Shown: one piece after another, positions 1 through 11,986 of the stretch
How positions within the stretch are numbered: the stretch's first letter is position 1
Layout of the letters: every line of letters begins with the position of its first letter
From: Gliomastix tumulicola
Lineage: Eukaryota > Ascomycota > Sordariomycetes > Hypocreales > Bionectriaceae
NCBI GenBank assembly: GCA_001599755.1
Contig: BCHX01000001.1
Span: 2,232,001 to 2,296,000, forward strand
Reading direction: 5' to 3'
Length of the DNA stretch: 64,000 nucleotides
Translations under genes and position numbers: made by a program
Notes under the pieces: model-generated
Database searches by the model: none
The model's input: the letters and a program-made list of their open reading frames with translations, nothing else
Told to the model about the DNA's origin: nothing

Positions 1-2876
1 CGGTCATTGCTCCTGCGTGATTGGCAGGTGGGGGGTGACAAGGTTGGAGAAGGTGCGACCGTGCATCGGAGGTTAAGTACGCCTTCCGAGGCAGCGGCAA
101 TTACTCGTCCTCAAGTATTTAGGTACACAGCCCGAGTCTGCTGTACGTTCCTCATTCACGCCAAAAACAAACCTGCTGCTCACCAACACGACCGCACGAC
201 GGGGAAAATACGAGAGTAGCGAACACGCTTGGGGAATCTCCAAACAGCGGTGGATTCGCGACGGATGTTGGAGGCGGTACCTGATGAGGAGTTCTTCTGG
301 TGGGACTCGCTGCTCTAATACGCGGCTCCGGGTGAAGAAGATTGGCCTAAGTGGAGAGACCCACTTAGGAACTTTTCTATTTATCCTCGGTGAGCAATTT
401 AGCCTCGGTGAGAACTGCCGCAAAATGCTATATCTTCATCTTCTTTGCCAGCATGACGTACTGAATGAACGTTGAAGAAGTAGCCAGTATAATGAGGCAA
501 CTGGTAGATGGACAGCCTCCTGGTATCGAGCGATGCTGAGCTGGAAGGAGAGGCACCAAACAGAACTTCCTTGATGAGGGGGAGGAATCATGCTCCGAGT
601 ACTGTGGGTCGTGACTTCCATGGTTAGCGGCCCGAATGATGCGGAGAAGGAGCTCCCCTGATTCTCTCGCCAATCAGCAATCACATCTCGCAGCCAGGAC
701 CCGCTTCCAGCCCCCCAGCCTGGCCAATCAATCTAATCGCCGTAACTTCGCCGTCGAGATGTCACAGTCGGTCTGAAGGAAAGGCCATATCGCTGCATTC
801 AATGGGACATGGTCCTCATATCTCACACACAATGTACAGAAACTCATCTTATGCAGAGTGGCTGGGCTCCTCCACATCGGTGTAGGACTGAGCGGCCGCC
901 AACTCCTGTTTGATTGGAACCTTTGCCTGGCCATGGCGGCCCTGGGCGGAGTTCATGAAATAAGGTACACTGACAAAGATGGCCGTCCCTCCCCCTATGC
1001 GCGCGTCTACTCACCCATCACCTAGTTTAATCTCCGGACGGCAGCGAACCCAGGTGGATTAGACGTCTGTGACCAGGCTATCGGGTCGCAGATTGCCAAC
1101 TAAAAACTTGGAAGAGCATACGATAGCTGCCACGATGAACAGACTGATCGGGAGCCTTGACAGGCCGCAGACAGACCTACTGCCGGACAAGACACACAAA
1201 TGAACTCATGCCGGCATTTGCTCTGGGAGGTGGGAGACACAAGGTGTCTAACTGCAGATGTGCGCACCTGCGTCCCATATTCTCCGATCCTGATCCTCGC
1301 CGTTGAGCCCACGCTCCGTCTCGAACCACATGGCTACTTTGGGACTGATGCCCAGAGACCCATGACACTTAAGCCGCCGTTTTCCTCGAGGGGCACGCCT
1401 AATTGAGACAGGTCAGGCCAAGGTAGGCAATGCAGAGTCAGGCCTCCACCCCAATATATCACTTCAAGCACAAGACGTTACCATCGCAGGTGTACGCCCG
1501 CACAGCATTATACCGCGTGCTATCACATATACGGCACTACGAACTCGTACAAAACGGGGAGGCCGAGACAAAGAAACTCTGGGGTAGGGGAGTTGACGGC
1601 TCCGGGTCCGACACTCCACCTCATGCATCCATCCCATTGCATCTGCGGGCTAGACACAAGGGACTCCGGAGCATGTCTGTCGTCCCGCTATCGAATCGAT
1701 TATAGAGGGAGAAAGAAGACGCTAGGCAATGGGACCGCTCTGGTTTGATCGCTCGGCCAACTCCGTTTGTGATATGGAGATGCACGGACAGGGGGGCAGT
1801 TGACGGGCACACAGATACGTACAGTACGCGGGCTCGGACAGCCGGAAGGATACGCCGCCCATGTACTTCGACGTTGACAAGCTTTCCGACTCATGAGTGT
1901 CACAAGGATCGGGAGTCATGACATTGCCGTGACCTGAAAATAATGATCACGAGGTTGCCAAAGTATTGGAGACGTCCTTTGACTGACTCGGCAGTCAAGG
2001 AGACGCTTGAGTGAGGTCTTGAAGCTCCATCGAGAGAGGGCCTGGCGTACTGGTACGTCCAGGCAGCTAGCAACCCGGGCCTTGTGGCTAAAGGAGAGAG
2101 CCATCAGTTGACTGCTTCCCCCTTGTGTCGTTGCGGAGTGTCTTGCTATCTCTGCCCTCCTAACAAACTTGAGCATCCCGTCCCCAACCAACTCGTTACA
2201 ATGACGCCCGCATCGCCTTAACGACATAAATCAAATAATCCTCCATCACATGCCTGCCGCCCTCGCCCCCTCACGCGGCACGGGATATAGCTGCCTGAGC
2301 TCACAAAGCCCCTCCACTCAGGCCTCCCCGTCTGCCACCTCTAAATTTAAGGGGTTCTTCTACTTTGGGACTTCATGTCCCCAGAACGAGTGCGTGTGTA
2401 CGCGTGTCTATAACACGAGGCTATAAGACAATCAAGATCATCATGCGCCGTAAGAGAACGGGAGGGGTGGAGGGCGGTCAGAACGAAAACAAAAAGTGCC
2501 TGGGGGGGGCGAGTGGGTGCCTGGCCTGCCATCGAACACCTTCTTCCTAATCTCATCGATTAAGGTACCGAGATTCTGATATACCTCCAACTCGGTTCCC
2601 TTCTCCAACGTTCCGAGCTTATTCTAGCTTTGCTTCGACGTGTCTTTCCCCTCCCCTTCCTCCCGTCCCTCGTAGCCGGGCCGAGTAGCGCACTCGCTCA
2701 CCGCATGGCAGGCCTACAGCCACGAGACAGCACACACGACGGGCCGGAAACGAGCCGGTCAGAACCTTCCCCTTGCCTGTCATGACCACCCTCCTCCACA
2801 ATCTGTGCTACTTGTGCGTGTGTGTTCATGCCCAGCCGTTGTCAGATGCAAACGGCTATGGAGAAGCACGAACGTA

Positions 2877-2925
<49 letters not shown>

Positions 2926-4741
2926 TCCCCCATGTTCTTAACAGGACGTCAACTAAGACAGGACGGCGCTCAGATCGACACACTGCTCTTGAAGAAACCA
3001 ACGGGCTGCCCAAATCCATGCCCCCTTCAAGAAAAGTTCCATGCATCATAAGCCCAGCCCACGGGGCAAAGGAAGTTAGTTAGTTCACTCTACACCCTCG
3101 CCACCCTTTCGTCCCATCCTTACATACGGAGGAGGAGTGGTTCACCTATACGATGGAAGTTGACACTCCGTTCCGTATTCTCCGCACGCCGAAACGTGAA
3201 AGTCGAAGCTTTTTTCTTTGCCCCCTCCCCCCTCCCCCCTCCCCTTGATTGACTTGTCTATGCCTTATATGTACTGGCTCTGAGGGGGGGCTCGATGTGC
3301 GCCTCCGCATCGTGGGTTGGTTCTTCTCCTTTTGATGGTTGTCGTAAGGGACTGACATCAGACCATGGCCCCGATGGGCCGATCACTTACGCCTCGATAC
3401 GTCGATTGCGGTAAGGAGGCCAAAGTACTTTTTTCCTGGCTTTAGATGTTTTATTGTGTTTTTTTTTTTTGGCTGTTGGGGGGCATCAGGTGCGGTTCAT
3501 CATACTCCTTAGCGAGTTGTAGTCTAGGAGGGCAAAACGACGGCGCTGCGGCGGCCATGTTTGATATTTCTGCATGATAAACAAGTAGAAACAAACACAA
3601 CAAACGACGGCTCCTACTGGAGCAAGGCATTGCGCGCTCGTTTGTTCCGTACTCCGTGCGTGACCCTTTGATCAATGACCACTGTTCCAGATCCAAGGGC
3701 ATCGTCACTTCCGAGCCCGCGTCTAAAGGCGACGAGCACTCTTACGAGCAAACCATACAACGAGACTTATTAGGAAGCCCCATCTGGGCTTCTTTCTACA
3801 TGTAAGCAATGAGTCATAGTCGATTACAACGCACAGAACCGTCACAGTTGAACAGTTAGTTACCCAAGCCATCAGGGTATCACGTGATACAGGGAAGCGT
3901 GCCTCCATTTCACAGGAGAAGTTTCGTCTTACACGTTCACGAAACACGAGTCTTGAGCAAACGTTGTAATATTCATGAGCAGAGAGATACATGAGAAACA
4001 TGACACAGTGTACAGGACGAGAATATTCATAAGAGACATAGCAAACCATGGATAGAGAAAAAGAAAAGAGAAAAAAAAATCAAGATGAAGATGAAAATCC
4101 CCCGCATTTTCCAAAACAACTCCGCGCAGTACACTTGATCCTGAAACCGGCACAATCTTTTCCGACAAGCTCAACACCATGCAAAATCGAAGTGAATAAA
4201 AAGGATGTCATCGTACTTCAGAACACGCTTCAAGTCTTGTACTCGCTTCTCGTAAATTCCCCGGACACGCTCCGTCTGTCATTTCGGGTGCAACGGCATG
4301 TGTGACGTGGCAGCCCTTAATGCGCACTTCATACGTCCATGTCACCACGCGCTCGAGCCGCTTTGCAAACAGCATGGCATCTTCCTGCCACCGGAACGCG
4401 TTCTTCATCAATGCAAGACGCTCGAGGGTAATAGACGATCATCGACAGCGAGGCTTTGGGCTCCGCTCCCTCCCGTCTCCGACGACTCGGCTGGTCAAGC
4501 GAGGGTTTGGAGGTGCCTCCGCGGCCAGGAATCTCTTCCTGCCACATCAAAACGCCCCTTTGTCGTAACGTATATTTTTTTCGTAATGCGACAGCATACT
4601 GCGGTAGCAAACACCAGTGCCCTGGTGCTCCATGTATGTCCGCGCTGCTGCTGACTGCTTGGTGTTGGGAGGTAACCTCCACCATCTGTTGATGGTTTTG
4701 CTCGTGCAAGGGGCGTCGAGGAGACAGACCACTTGCTACTC
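1..4741. other. gene-free stretch downstream of the NIT4-like gene
   Basis: No reading frame here looks like a gene: all are short, overlap on both strands and match no family I know. The stretch holds a 45-nt C homopolymer at 2878-2922, pyrimidine-rich tracts around 3220-3245 and an AT-richer part around 3750-4260. The last few hundred bases before 4742 presumably hold the 3' UTR of the minus-strand regulator. A non-coding RNA cannot be excluded from sequence alone. Confidence 0.6.
2878..2922. repeat. 45-nt C homopolymer
   Basis: An uninterrupted run of 45 C on the + strand, followed by TCCTCCCCC. It lies outside any gene I can support. The proline- and glycine-repeat frames across it are artefacts of the homopolymer. 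A run of this length is unusual and its true length is uncertain in any assembly. Confidence 0.95.
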
Positions 4742-7739
4742 TCAGTCCAAACCGGTGAGCCAGCCACCGTTGTTAAGGGAGGCACCGAGCCCATCGAATC
4801 CATCAAGCTGACCCAGATCTCTGCTACCATCAGAGGGGGTGCTCCTGTTCTCGCCGCCAAACATGAACATCTGGCCATTGCCGCCGCTAGTCGGGGTACT
4901 TGTGCCGTTCCCATGCATGTCCCAGCTCTCGAAGCTCTGATGCCAGTGAACACTGTCCCTGAGAAACCAGTCAGGACTGTCCATGCTGACCGAATTAGAG
5001 TGGCCATGGCGGAAGTTGGGATTGTGATGAGGCATCGGTGGCTCGCCAGCGCTATGCCCGCCAATGGAACCTGACGTAGAGGGAGGGACGGGAGAGAACA
5101 TGGGAGGGAACGACATGTTCGTCAACGGCTGCTGTTGCGGGTTCCAGCAGCCTATGGGTTCAGTGCTGCTGTTGGTTCGACTCATGCCAGGTGGCGACGT
5201 GTCAACCATGCCAGGCGGTGGGCCTGGCTGAGGGTGATGCATGGGGGGTGCTTGGCTGAGATGATCTGAGTTGTGGCTCATCATAGATAGGCCACGGCTC
5301 AGCGGCGGAGCAGGACCAGGCATAGTCGGAATCTGCGAGTGACCAAAGGGATGACCCATCATCATGTGGCCCTCAACAGAAGGTCGACTGTTAGGAACTC
5401 CCTCAGATAGAGTCGGCGAGGCCATCATATTCGAGTTGGGAGAGGCGGAGGACATCGAGTTGGCGTACGACCCGTACTTCTCGTCCGTACGTTGCAACAC
5501 AACGCCAGCATCCTCGGGCAATTCGCAGTTCCACTTCTTCGCGAGCATGCTGAGGATGCTCAGTGTCCGTCTTGCACAAAGCCAGTCCTCCGCAATCTCC
5601 TCCAGGTGCCTGATACCATGGGTAATGTCGCGTCGAGCCGTCTTCTCTGGCAGGTTCAGTAGGTGGATGGTGCAGGCGCTATGCAGCATATAGACCGCGA
5701 TATTGCAGATCTGTCGAAGGTTCCAGGTTTTCTTGTAGAGTCGCATGAGCTTCGAAATCGCGCCAGCATTGGCTGTGCAGATCCTTCGGGGCGACACGTG
5801 GGCTGGCAGCGGCGAGGTCGATGGCGCATACTTGAGGAATGGCCTGAAGAGATGAATATATTGGAGATGGAAGAACATACTATGTCGCGGTTGGTTAGAA
5901 AGTCCAGCGAAGAGAGGAGGGGTGAAGGGGTGTCAAAACATACTGCATCAGTATCACATTGGGAAGTTGGCCCTCCTTGGGCTCGAATTCAACGGGAAGC
6001 TGGCGGCGCCAGTCTTCGAGGCGACGATGGAGCTCGCTGAGTTTCTTCAACTCGACAGCCCTCCCGCTAGACCGGCCAAGATGGTTGGGGTGGTAGAAGA
6101 AGATGAGCAGGTCGCTGCTGATCTCGCACAGCTTGGACATCTGCAAAGCGGCGGCACGAATCCGCGATGGCTGAGCAAGTGACTGGTCGACGCCGGTGTC
6201 GGGAAACGGCGCCCACATCTCAGAATCCTCATCCGGGAAGACCTCATACTTGGACACGTTGAAAGAGCCGTTGGGAAGCAGGGGAATACGGCCCAGGTAG
6301 TTAGACCAGGCCTTATCGAAGAGGAAGCAACCCCAGAACGTGATGCGTCGGGCGTCGATCTCGTGCTCGCTCATCCTCTCCTTCTCGAGCGCTCCAATTT
6401 CGAGGTTCAGACCAATATCTTGGGCCATGCGGAAACTCATCCCACTGTACACCCAACCCTTGGCCTCCCTACCGCAGCCAGCCTCTCGCACCGACATGAG
6501 AGCCAGGGCCTGGACCGTCACCAGTCGGGGCTTCTCGTACTCGTCGTTCTCGATAATCAAGCGCTTCGCCTCGGCGAAGAAGTGGTCGCCCTTGGTTCGG
6601 TTGTCGTCCATGGTGCCATAGGCTCCCGGGACATCGGTGAAGTGGCAGCCAAGGGCCAGCATAGCGTTGATCAGGAGTGAAGAGCAGTAGACGGTACCTG
6701 TATGTCCCACGAGCCCCGGGCGTCCCTTGGTGTAATCTCGCTGGAACATCTTGCGGGACAGGGTGGTGAAATAAGGGTAGTGATAGGTGAAGTACTTGTC
6801 GAGAAGCAGAGTGATAAGGTCCGCATCGTCAGTCACCCGCGTCCAAGTAGTGATCGGGTTGGTGCCGGGAGGATAGTTATCGTGCTGGCCGTCTATATCT
6901 GGGTTGTCGTTGGGATCACCGAGATAGATAAGGTGGGAGGTTCCTCCAATGTACCGGACAGCACCGCCCTCTAATCTAAGCTCGCCCATCTTGCGTGCGA
7001 GATCCCTCTCACCATCGATAGCCAGGGACGGGCCAATGTCGTGCTCCTCATGGCCCACTACGGGCTGCTCGTCCTCGCCGCCCTCCTGCTCCTGCCTCAT
7101 AATGTGCTCGGCAACCATGTCCAGGCTCTCGCAGGTGCGGATCTTTCTGACGATGTTGAACGCCTCGTCCTCGGAGGAGTTCAGGATGGCCTCGATGAGG
7201 ATCTGCAGAGTCGAGTTGCGGGCCTTCATGCTGTCAACCTTGTCCTTGTAGACGCCCTTCCGTCGATGATCCGAGTTGGGGTCATAGATGCACTCGGTGC
7301 CGTAGACGCTGGCACAGGCCGCGCAGCTCGGGATGGCGCCGTCGCACTTCGACTTGCGCTTCCGGCAGGCGATGCAGGCCGTGCTGATGCATCGTCTCTT
7401 GGGATCCGATGCACCAGCCCTTCGCCGCGCAGCCTTCTTCTTGCTGTTGAAGGACGCTGGGGCCGAGGGCGCGAGATCCGACAATGGGGCAGTCATTGGG
7501 ACACCATCGGGTGGCGGCGGCTGAAACGACAGCGACGACCTCGGCTGGCCGTACATGTGAGAGTCACTGCCGTTGTTGCCAACGACATTATTCATAGTCA
7601 CCAACGTCCGGTCGTGGTGTGGCTGGCTGTGCTGGAGGTGCTGGAGGTGCTCGCGCTGCTGAATTCGAACGGTGTCGCTGTGTAGGTTGGGGGGGAGGGG
7701 CTGGGTAGGAGGGAAAGAAGGAAAGGAGGAGGTCAACAT
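4742..7739 (-). CDS. Zn(II)2Cys6 transcription factor, NIT4/NirA-like
   Basis: Two exons, 7739-5944 and 5879-4742, with a 64-bp intron (GTATGT donor, CTAAC branch, ATAG acceptor). The spliced product is 977 aa. A binuclear zinc cluster spans residues 122-150, with Cys at 122, 125, 132, 139, 142 and 150 and the run CIACRKRKSKCDG. It is followed by the linker DPNSDHRRKGVY, which I associate with the nitrate regulators NirA (Aspergillus) and NIT4 (Neurospora). A fungal-specific regulatory domain covers roughly residues 290-640 and continues across the splice. The last 250 residues are rich in Pro, Ser, Gly and Gln, as in activation domains. By family it should be a nuclear activator of nitrate-assimilation genes, but no nitrate gene is nearby and NIT4 paralogues exist, so the pathway is inferred. 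The first ATG is used; residue 49 is an alternative start. Confidence 0.85.
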
Positions 7740-8223
7740 GGAATGGAAATGATGTTGGGTGAGGACAGGGTACTTGTCTGTTGTACCAGGTCGGCTGGGC
7801 TCCCATGCGGCATGCGGCAGGCAACCCCCCCTTGGCGTTGGCGGATGGCGGGCAGTGGGCAGAGTCGCAGCGGACAGGTGACCGAGAGGGAGGGTGAGAT
7901 TTTAGAATCCCGAAGTCTTGAGTGGAAGTCTGTCAGTCAGGGGGGCCTGAGGCGTGGGAGGGCAGATGGCGACAGACGACAGGCATACATACCTGTAAGT
8001 ACACGCGCGGTTGCAAGGCCAGACCAGGCTGTGCCGGATGGACTGTCGATGCGATTTCGATCCTCCCCTGAAAGACGATCAAGGGAAATGCGGAGACTGT
8101 GACGAAAGATGCACGAGCGAGCGACGCGAGGGAGACGAGGCGGAAAGCAGGAGTAGCGCCCGGCCTAGTAACGTAACCGTAGATCAAAGCTGCCGTGCAG
8201 TTGAACCGAGCCGAAACATCCAC

Positions 8224-8258
8224 CAGGGTCAAGGTCTGTTAAGGTCAAGGTCAAGGTC
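8224..8258. repeat. AAGGTC direct repeats upstream of the NIT4-like gene
   Basis: Four AAGGTC/GGGTC-type units occur within 35 bp, three of them spaced head to tail with a 6-bp period. They lie about 490 bp upstream of the regulator's first ATG. They could be a simple short tandem repeat or a protein-binding site. I know of no fungal factor that fits with confidence. Confidence 0.6.
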
Positions 8259-10189
8259 CAGGGCGCGCAGACCACGTTGTCTTAAGGTTGATTCGTGAAT
8301 CAGGTTTATTTTGGCCTGGGCTCTCGGTCCTTGGCCAGCCTTTTAGTCTGTCCCTGGCTCGAGCTGATCAGCTGGCGTTGGGCTGTAGGTAGTGGCAATG
8401 GTCCTTGGATCAAGGGCTATCAAAAGCAAAACCAGGTTCTTGTTCAACAACCAACAAAGGCGAGGCGACCTTGTGATTATGAACTGGGACGCTTCAACCG
8501 TTTTTCAGGAGGGGCAGGTGGGCTCTCCCACTGGACAGCGGGTCTGGCAGGTCGGCCGCGGTCTTGGCCCTCGCAAATCGAGGTACCTTTTGTGCGGGAT
8601 CCCCTGCGCAGAGGTACACAGATAAAGTGCCCGGGTGCCTCCTTCAGGGCCCTGCTCACAGTACCTAGCAGCTGCCCAAGACACCAACTAACATTGCTCC
8701 GTAGCGGCAGCCTACAGCGCACCCCTCCAAGGCTACAGGGCCTGCTAGCTCCGCTGTGCATTCCTGTCTACACGCCCCCCAAATCATCGAGTTTTGTCTA
8801 TGATATCGAGAAAAGATGAACTGGATGTGCTGGCTCGGGCCCCCCCTTACCGCTCAAGGCTGTTCCTCATTCCGCATTGGTAATCAGACACGGATGCGGA
8901 TTGGGTGGGTGGGCGTTCGGTGCCAGGCTCCTTGGACCATCCAAGGGCCAGCCATGGATGCTCGATGCTCCATGCGTTTTCTGATATTTGACCACTGGGC
9001 ACATGGGTCATCGTATTTTGCATTTTCCATAATATGGATGTTGCATTACGTAGGGCCCCTCCTCCAACTCCTTCGCCTTGACTGTGCGTGATGCGGGCGT
9101 CTTGTTGACCGGGCCAACAGCTGGGTTACGGCGCAGTAGATTAGCTGGCCACCTTAACCAACAAGCGGCACGGCCGCCAGACTACCTGCTCACCCGCCGA
9201 CGCCTGCGGCTTATTATTGGCAATGCAACGCCTCTGCATCCTCGCTTTTTTTCATCGCACGATCGTGGAATTTATCGAGATGCGAGGTGCGTCTGGAGGT
9301 GTAGTAATCTCCCCCAAAGAGGCACGAAGGCACGAAGGCTGCTCCAATGTACCGATATTTAGTGGGGAGCCCGTGATTGGACAAGTGTCGCTGGGCTCCC
9401 CATCGGTAGAATGGGTACGCTTCGTTTCAGTGCAGCCCAAGGCGCAACGGATGTCTCTTCGGCTAAACGACTACTTTGAGATACTCAGGCAAGCACCAAC
9501 AACACCCCCCAAGTGCAAGTATTGGCAAGTGCCCAGCTTTCCAAGTCATCACAGTGGGGTCCGACGGATAAGATACATCATGCTCAAGCGCCTCTCATGC
9601 CTCATCTCACCGCGCTCCTTCCTCAAAGTCCTCTAGCTAGCAGGCAGGAAATGTGATATATGACAGAAAAGTCGGCATGACGAGACACCGCCTGTCTCAC
9701 GCTCGCTTCTGACTCTCACACTATTGTCTCGCGGCATCGGACAACCCCTACGCTGAATAATTGGCACGTTGATGACGAGTTGCTCCTCCAGACGACCGTG
9801 TTCATCTTCGAAATTATTCCTAATTCCTCGTAATGGTCGATGTGCCGTCTTTTCTAGGGTCCGGCAGTCGATGATCGATATTCCGCAATAGTCCTTTCTG
9901 GTCGTCATTCCGCATCCTGGTCTCCGCCATCCCCTTCTTTTCGTCTTCTACGCAGCTTCTGGACCGCTTACACAAGCATCGAATTCAACCAACTCGTTGC
10001 CATCGACGATGTTGGATCGTCGATTTGTCAAAACCGCATGCCTCTGCGATCAAGATCGTGCTTCAGTGCCACGAACTTGAGGGCCGACATTGCCGAGGCA
10101 AAACTCACTCACGAGGTATACGACTGAGATGTCAGATATCAACTCCATTGTGCGCGGGCGCGCGCAAAGGTAGGACGGCATCAATACAC

Positions 10190-10222
10190 TGTGTGTGAGT
10201 GTGTGCGTGTGTGCGTGCGTGC
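10190..10222. repeat. TG-rich microsatellite
   Basis: An imperfect GTGTGT/GTGC dinucleotide tract in intergenic DNA, with no coding role. Confidence 0.85.
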
Positions 10223-11031
10223 AGCCCAATATTCCTACGCAGGTTGTACGAGGTACGCACACACGCATGGTGGAATGCTATCCGCGACACAAAACAGGTA
10301 ACGTGTCCTACGGAAGCGACCGGGGAAGCGATCCGTGTTTTACGCTTTCCCATCCTGCAAAGGCCCGAGGTCGCAGCAAGAATCGCACCCTCCGATTCTG
10401 TTGGCTGACAACCTTGGAGGAGTCCGAGACATGTATCATTTGACATCACGCGGCACTCCTGGCACCCCCGGCGGCAGTGCGCGCACTGCCAAAACTGGCA
10501 CCCTCTGGGCATTTTATCACCCCGCAGGAATGCACACACACACACAATGCCAGTGATATGCACGCGATCGCCGATCCCCTCGAGCATTTTTGGGTCCCGG
10601 CCCTGGCAAGAATCCCATCTGGCGGCCAGGGAATCTGACCATGGGCATCCTCAATCCCGCATGCGGCCGACCCTCCCCCCTCGTGTACGCCGTGCTATTA
10701 CACACTAGCCTGCTCTTCCAAAGCACAGTGTGTCAATAACATCAGCATTCCTTCCAGCCTCCAGACCTGCGTGCCGTCATTCACCGCCCCTTTACGAGTA
10801 CAGGTCGCACAGGGAAGCAGCAGAAACCGTCTTGACGGCACCTAATCCGCGCCGCCGCTATATTTGCACATTACCCACGTGCGGCCTCTTGCTTATCAAG
10901 CTGATGCCCAGGTCTGCGTCACTCGTTAGGCGCCCGACGGGGAGCCCTGGACCCCTTCCGCGAAACCAATAAGACATGTACTCCGTATGCGTACATGGCC
11001 TTATCTGCCATACAATCTATACATGCTGTGG

Positions 11032-11049
11032 AAAAAAAAAAAAAAAAAA
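11032..11049. repeat. 18-nt A homopolymer
   Basis: A run of 18 A in intergenic DNA. There is no flanking target-site duplication or retrotransposed sequence to suggest an inserted cDNA. Confidence 0.9.
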
Positions 11050-11314
11050 GAGATGACGGAGGGCCCATGCCAGAGAACATCCAGCACGTTCTCTCCTGCT
11101 TCCTCAAGCAAGCCCCCAGCCCCAGGATCGGAACCAGTGATTGGCGAGGTCGAGACGAGAAGCTGGGAAAGGGACTTACGTCGGACGCTCTGACTCAAGG
11201 GAAGGCGAAGGGGCTGGACACCATCAAGAGCTTCTTTATTTACGACGTGACGTTCCCCGAGCTTATCGGCTTGTGTCCCGGCGAATGCAGCCCACGCACG
11301 CGGCCACACGATGC

Positions 11315-11363
11315 CACACCCACACACACACATACACACACACACATACACACACACGCACGC
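11315..11363. repeat. CA microsatellite
   Basis: An imperfect (CA)n tract interrupted by TA and GC steps. It lies about 0.6 kb beyond the 3' end of the uS4m gene. A shorter related tract is at 11761-11787. Confidence 0.9.
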
Positions 11364-11986
11364 AGAAATAGGCATATTTTTATCATGAGCAAGTGGGAAG
11401 ACATTCCTACCCCGTGATGCAGCTGCGCAATCGCCCATCATGATTTCGGATTCCGAGACGAACCCGTTTCTAGACCTCGCCGATAGGTATGGCTACCTGC
11501 TTTCTGCCAACTCACACCCCCTTGTCGCTGTTGTCTGTTCCCCCTTGTCTTATCCGCCCACGCATCATCCCCTGTCCGTGACTTTGCTCCTCGAGACCAA
11601 TAGGGGCACGCGAACTCACGGCATGACGTTCCAGAAGCGCATGTGAGAGAATAAATATGAAATAGTAATAATTTAGCTGATGTCACAGGTCACATCTAGG
11701 ATTTTAATGCTAACACATAGTATACACACGCCTAACCTACATACCCACGGCGCCAGCATCCACGCACGCACGCACACACACACACCACACTGTCCCTCCC
11801 ATTCCCTCGCTTGGCTGCGGTATACTATCGTCTTGGTCTTGCCTACTAGTAGGTAGCCGTAAACAATTTCGGTTTCGGTCCTTTGACTGAGCAGACGCCA
11901 CAGCGGGTACCGCAGGTCGTCGTGGTCAACGATCTGGATGAGCTCATTCCTTTCAAATCACACCTGCCGAGTGACTATTTGTTGGA

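Larger units (their letters stand above)
7740..11986. other. gene-free stretch: upstream region of the NIT4-like gene
   Basis: About 4.2 kb with no convincing gene. It includes the promoter and leader of the minus-strand NIT4-like regulator, and at its far end the 3' flank of the uS4m gene. It holds several simple repeats: AAGGTC direct repeats (8224-8258), a TG/GTGC tract (10190-10222), an 18-nt A run (11032-11049), a CA tract (11315-11363) and GCAC/CA repeats (11761-11787). The longest open frame (8295-8819, +) has no family resemblance and no splice logic. Confidence 0.55.

Noticed and set aside
2773..3083. poly-proline and poly-glycine frames across the C tract
   Set aside because: They exist only because a 45-nt C run is open in all three frames on both strands. 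Flanking residues are not protein-like.
8295..8819. 174-codon plus-strand frame in the NIT4-like upstream region
   Set aside because: Its composition looks random, no splice sites extend it, and it resembles no family. About this length can arise by chance in GC-moderate DNA.
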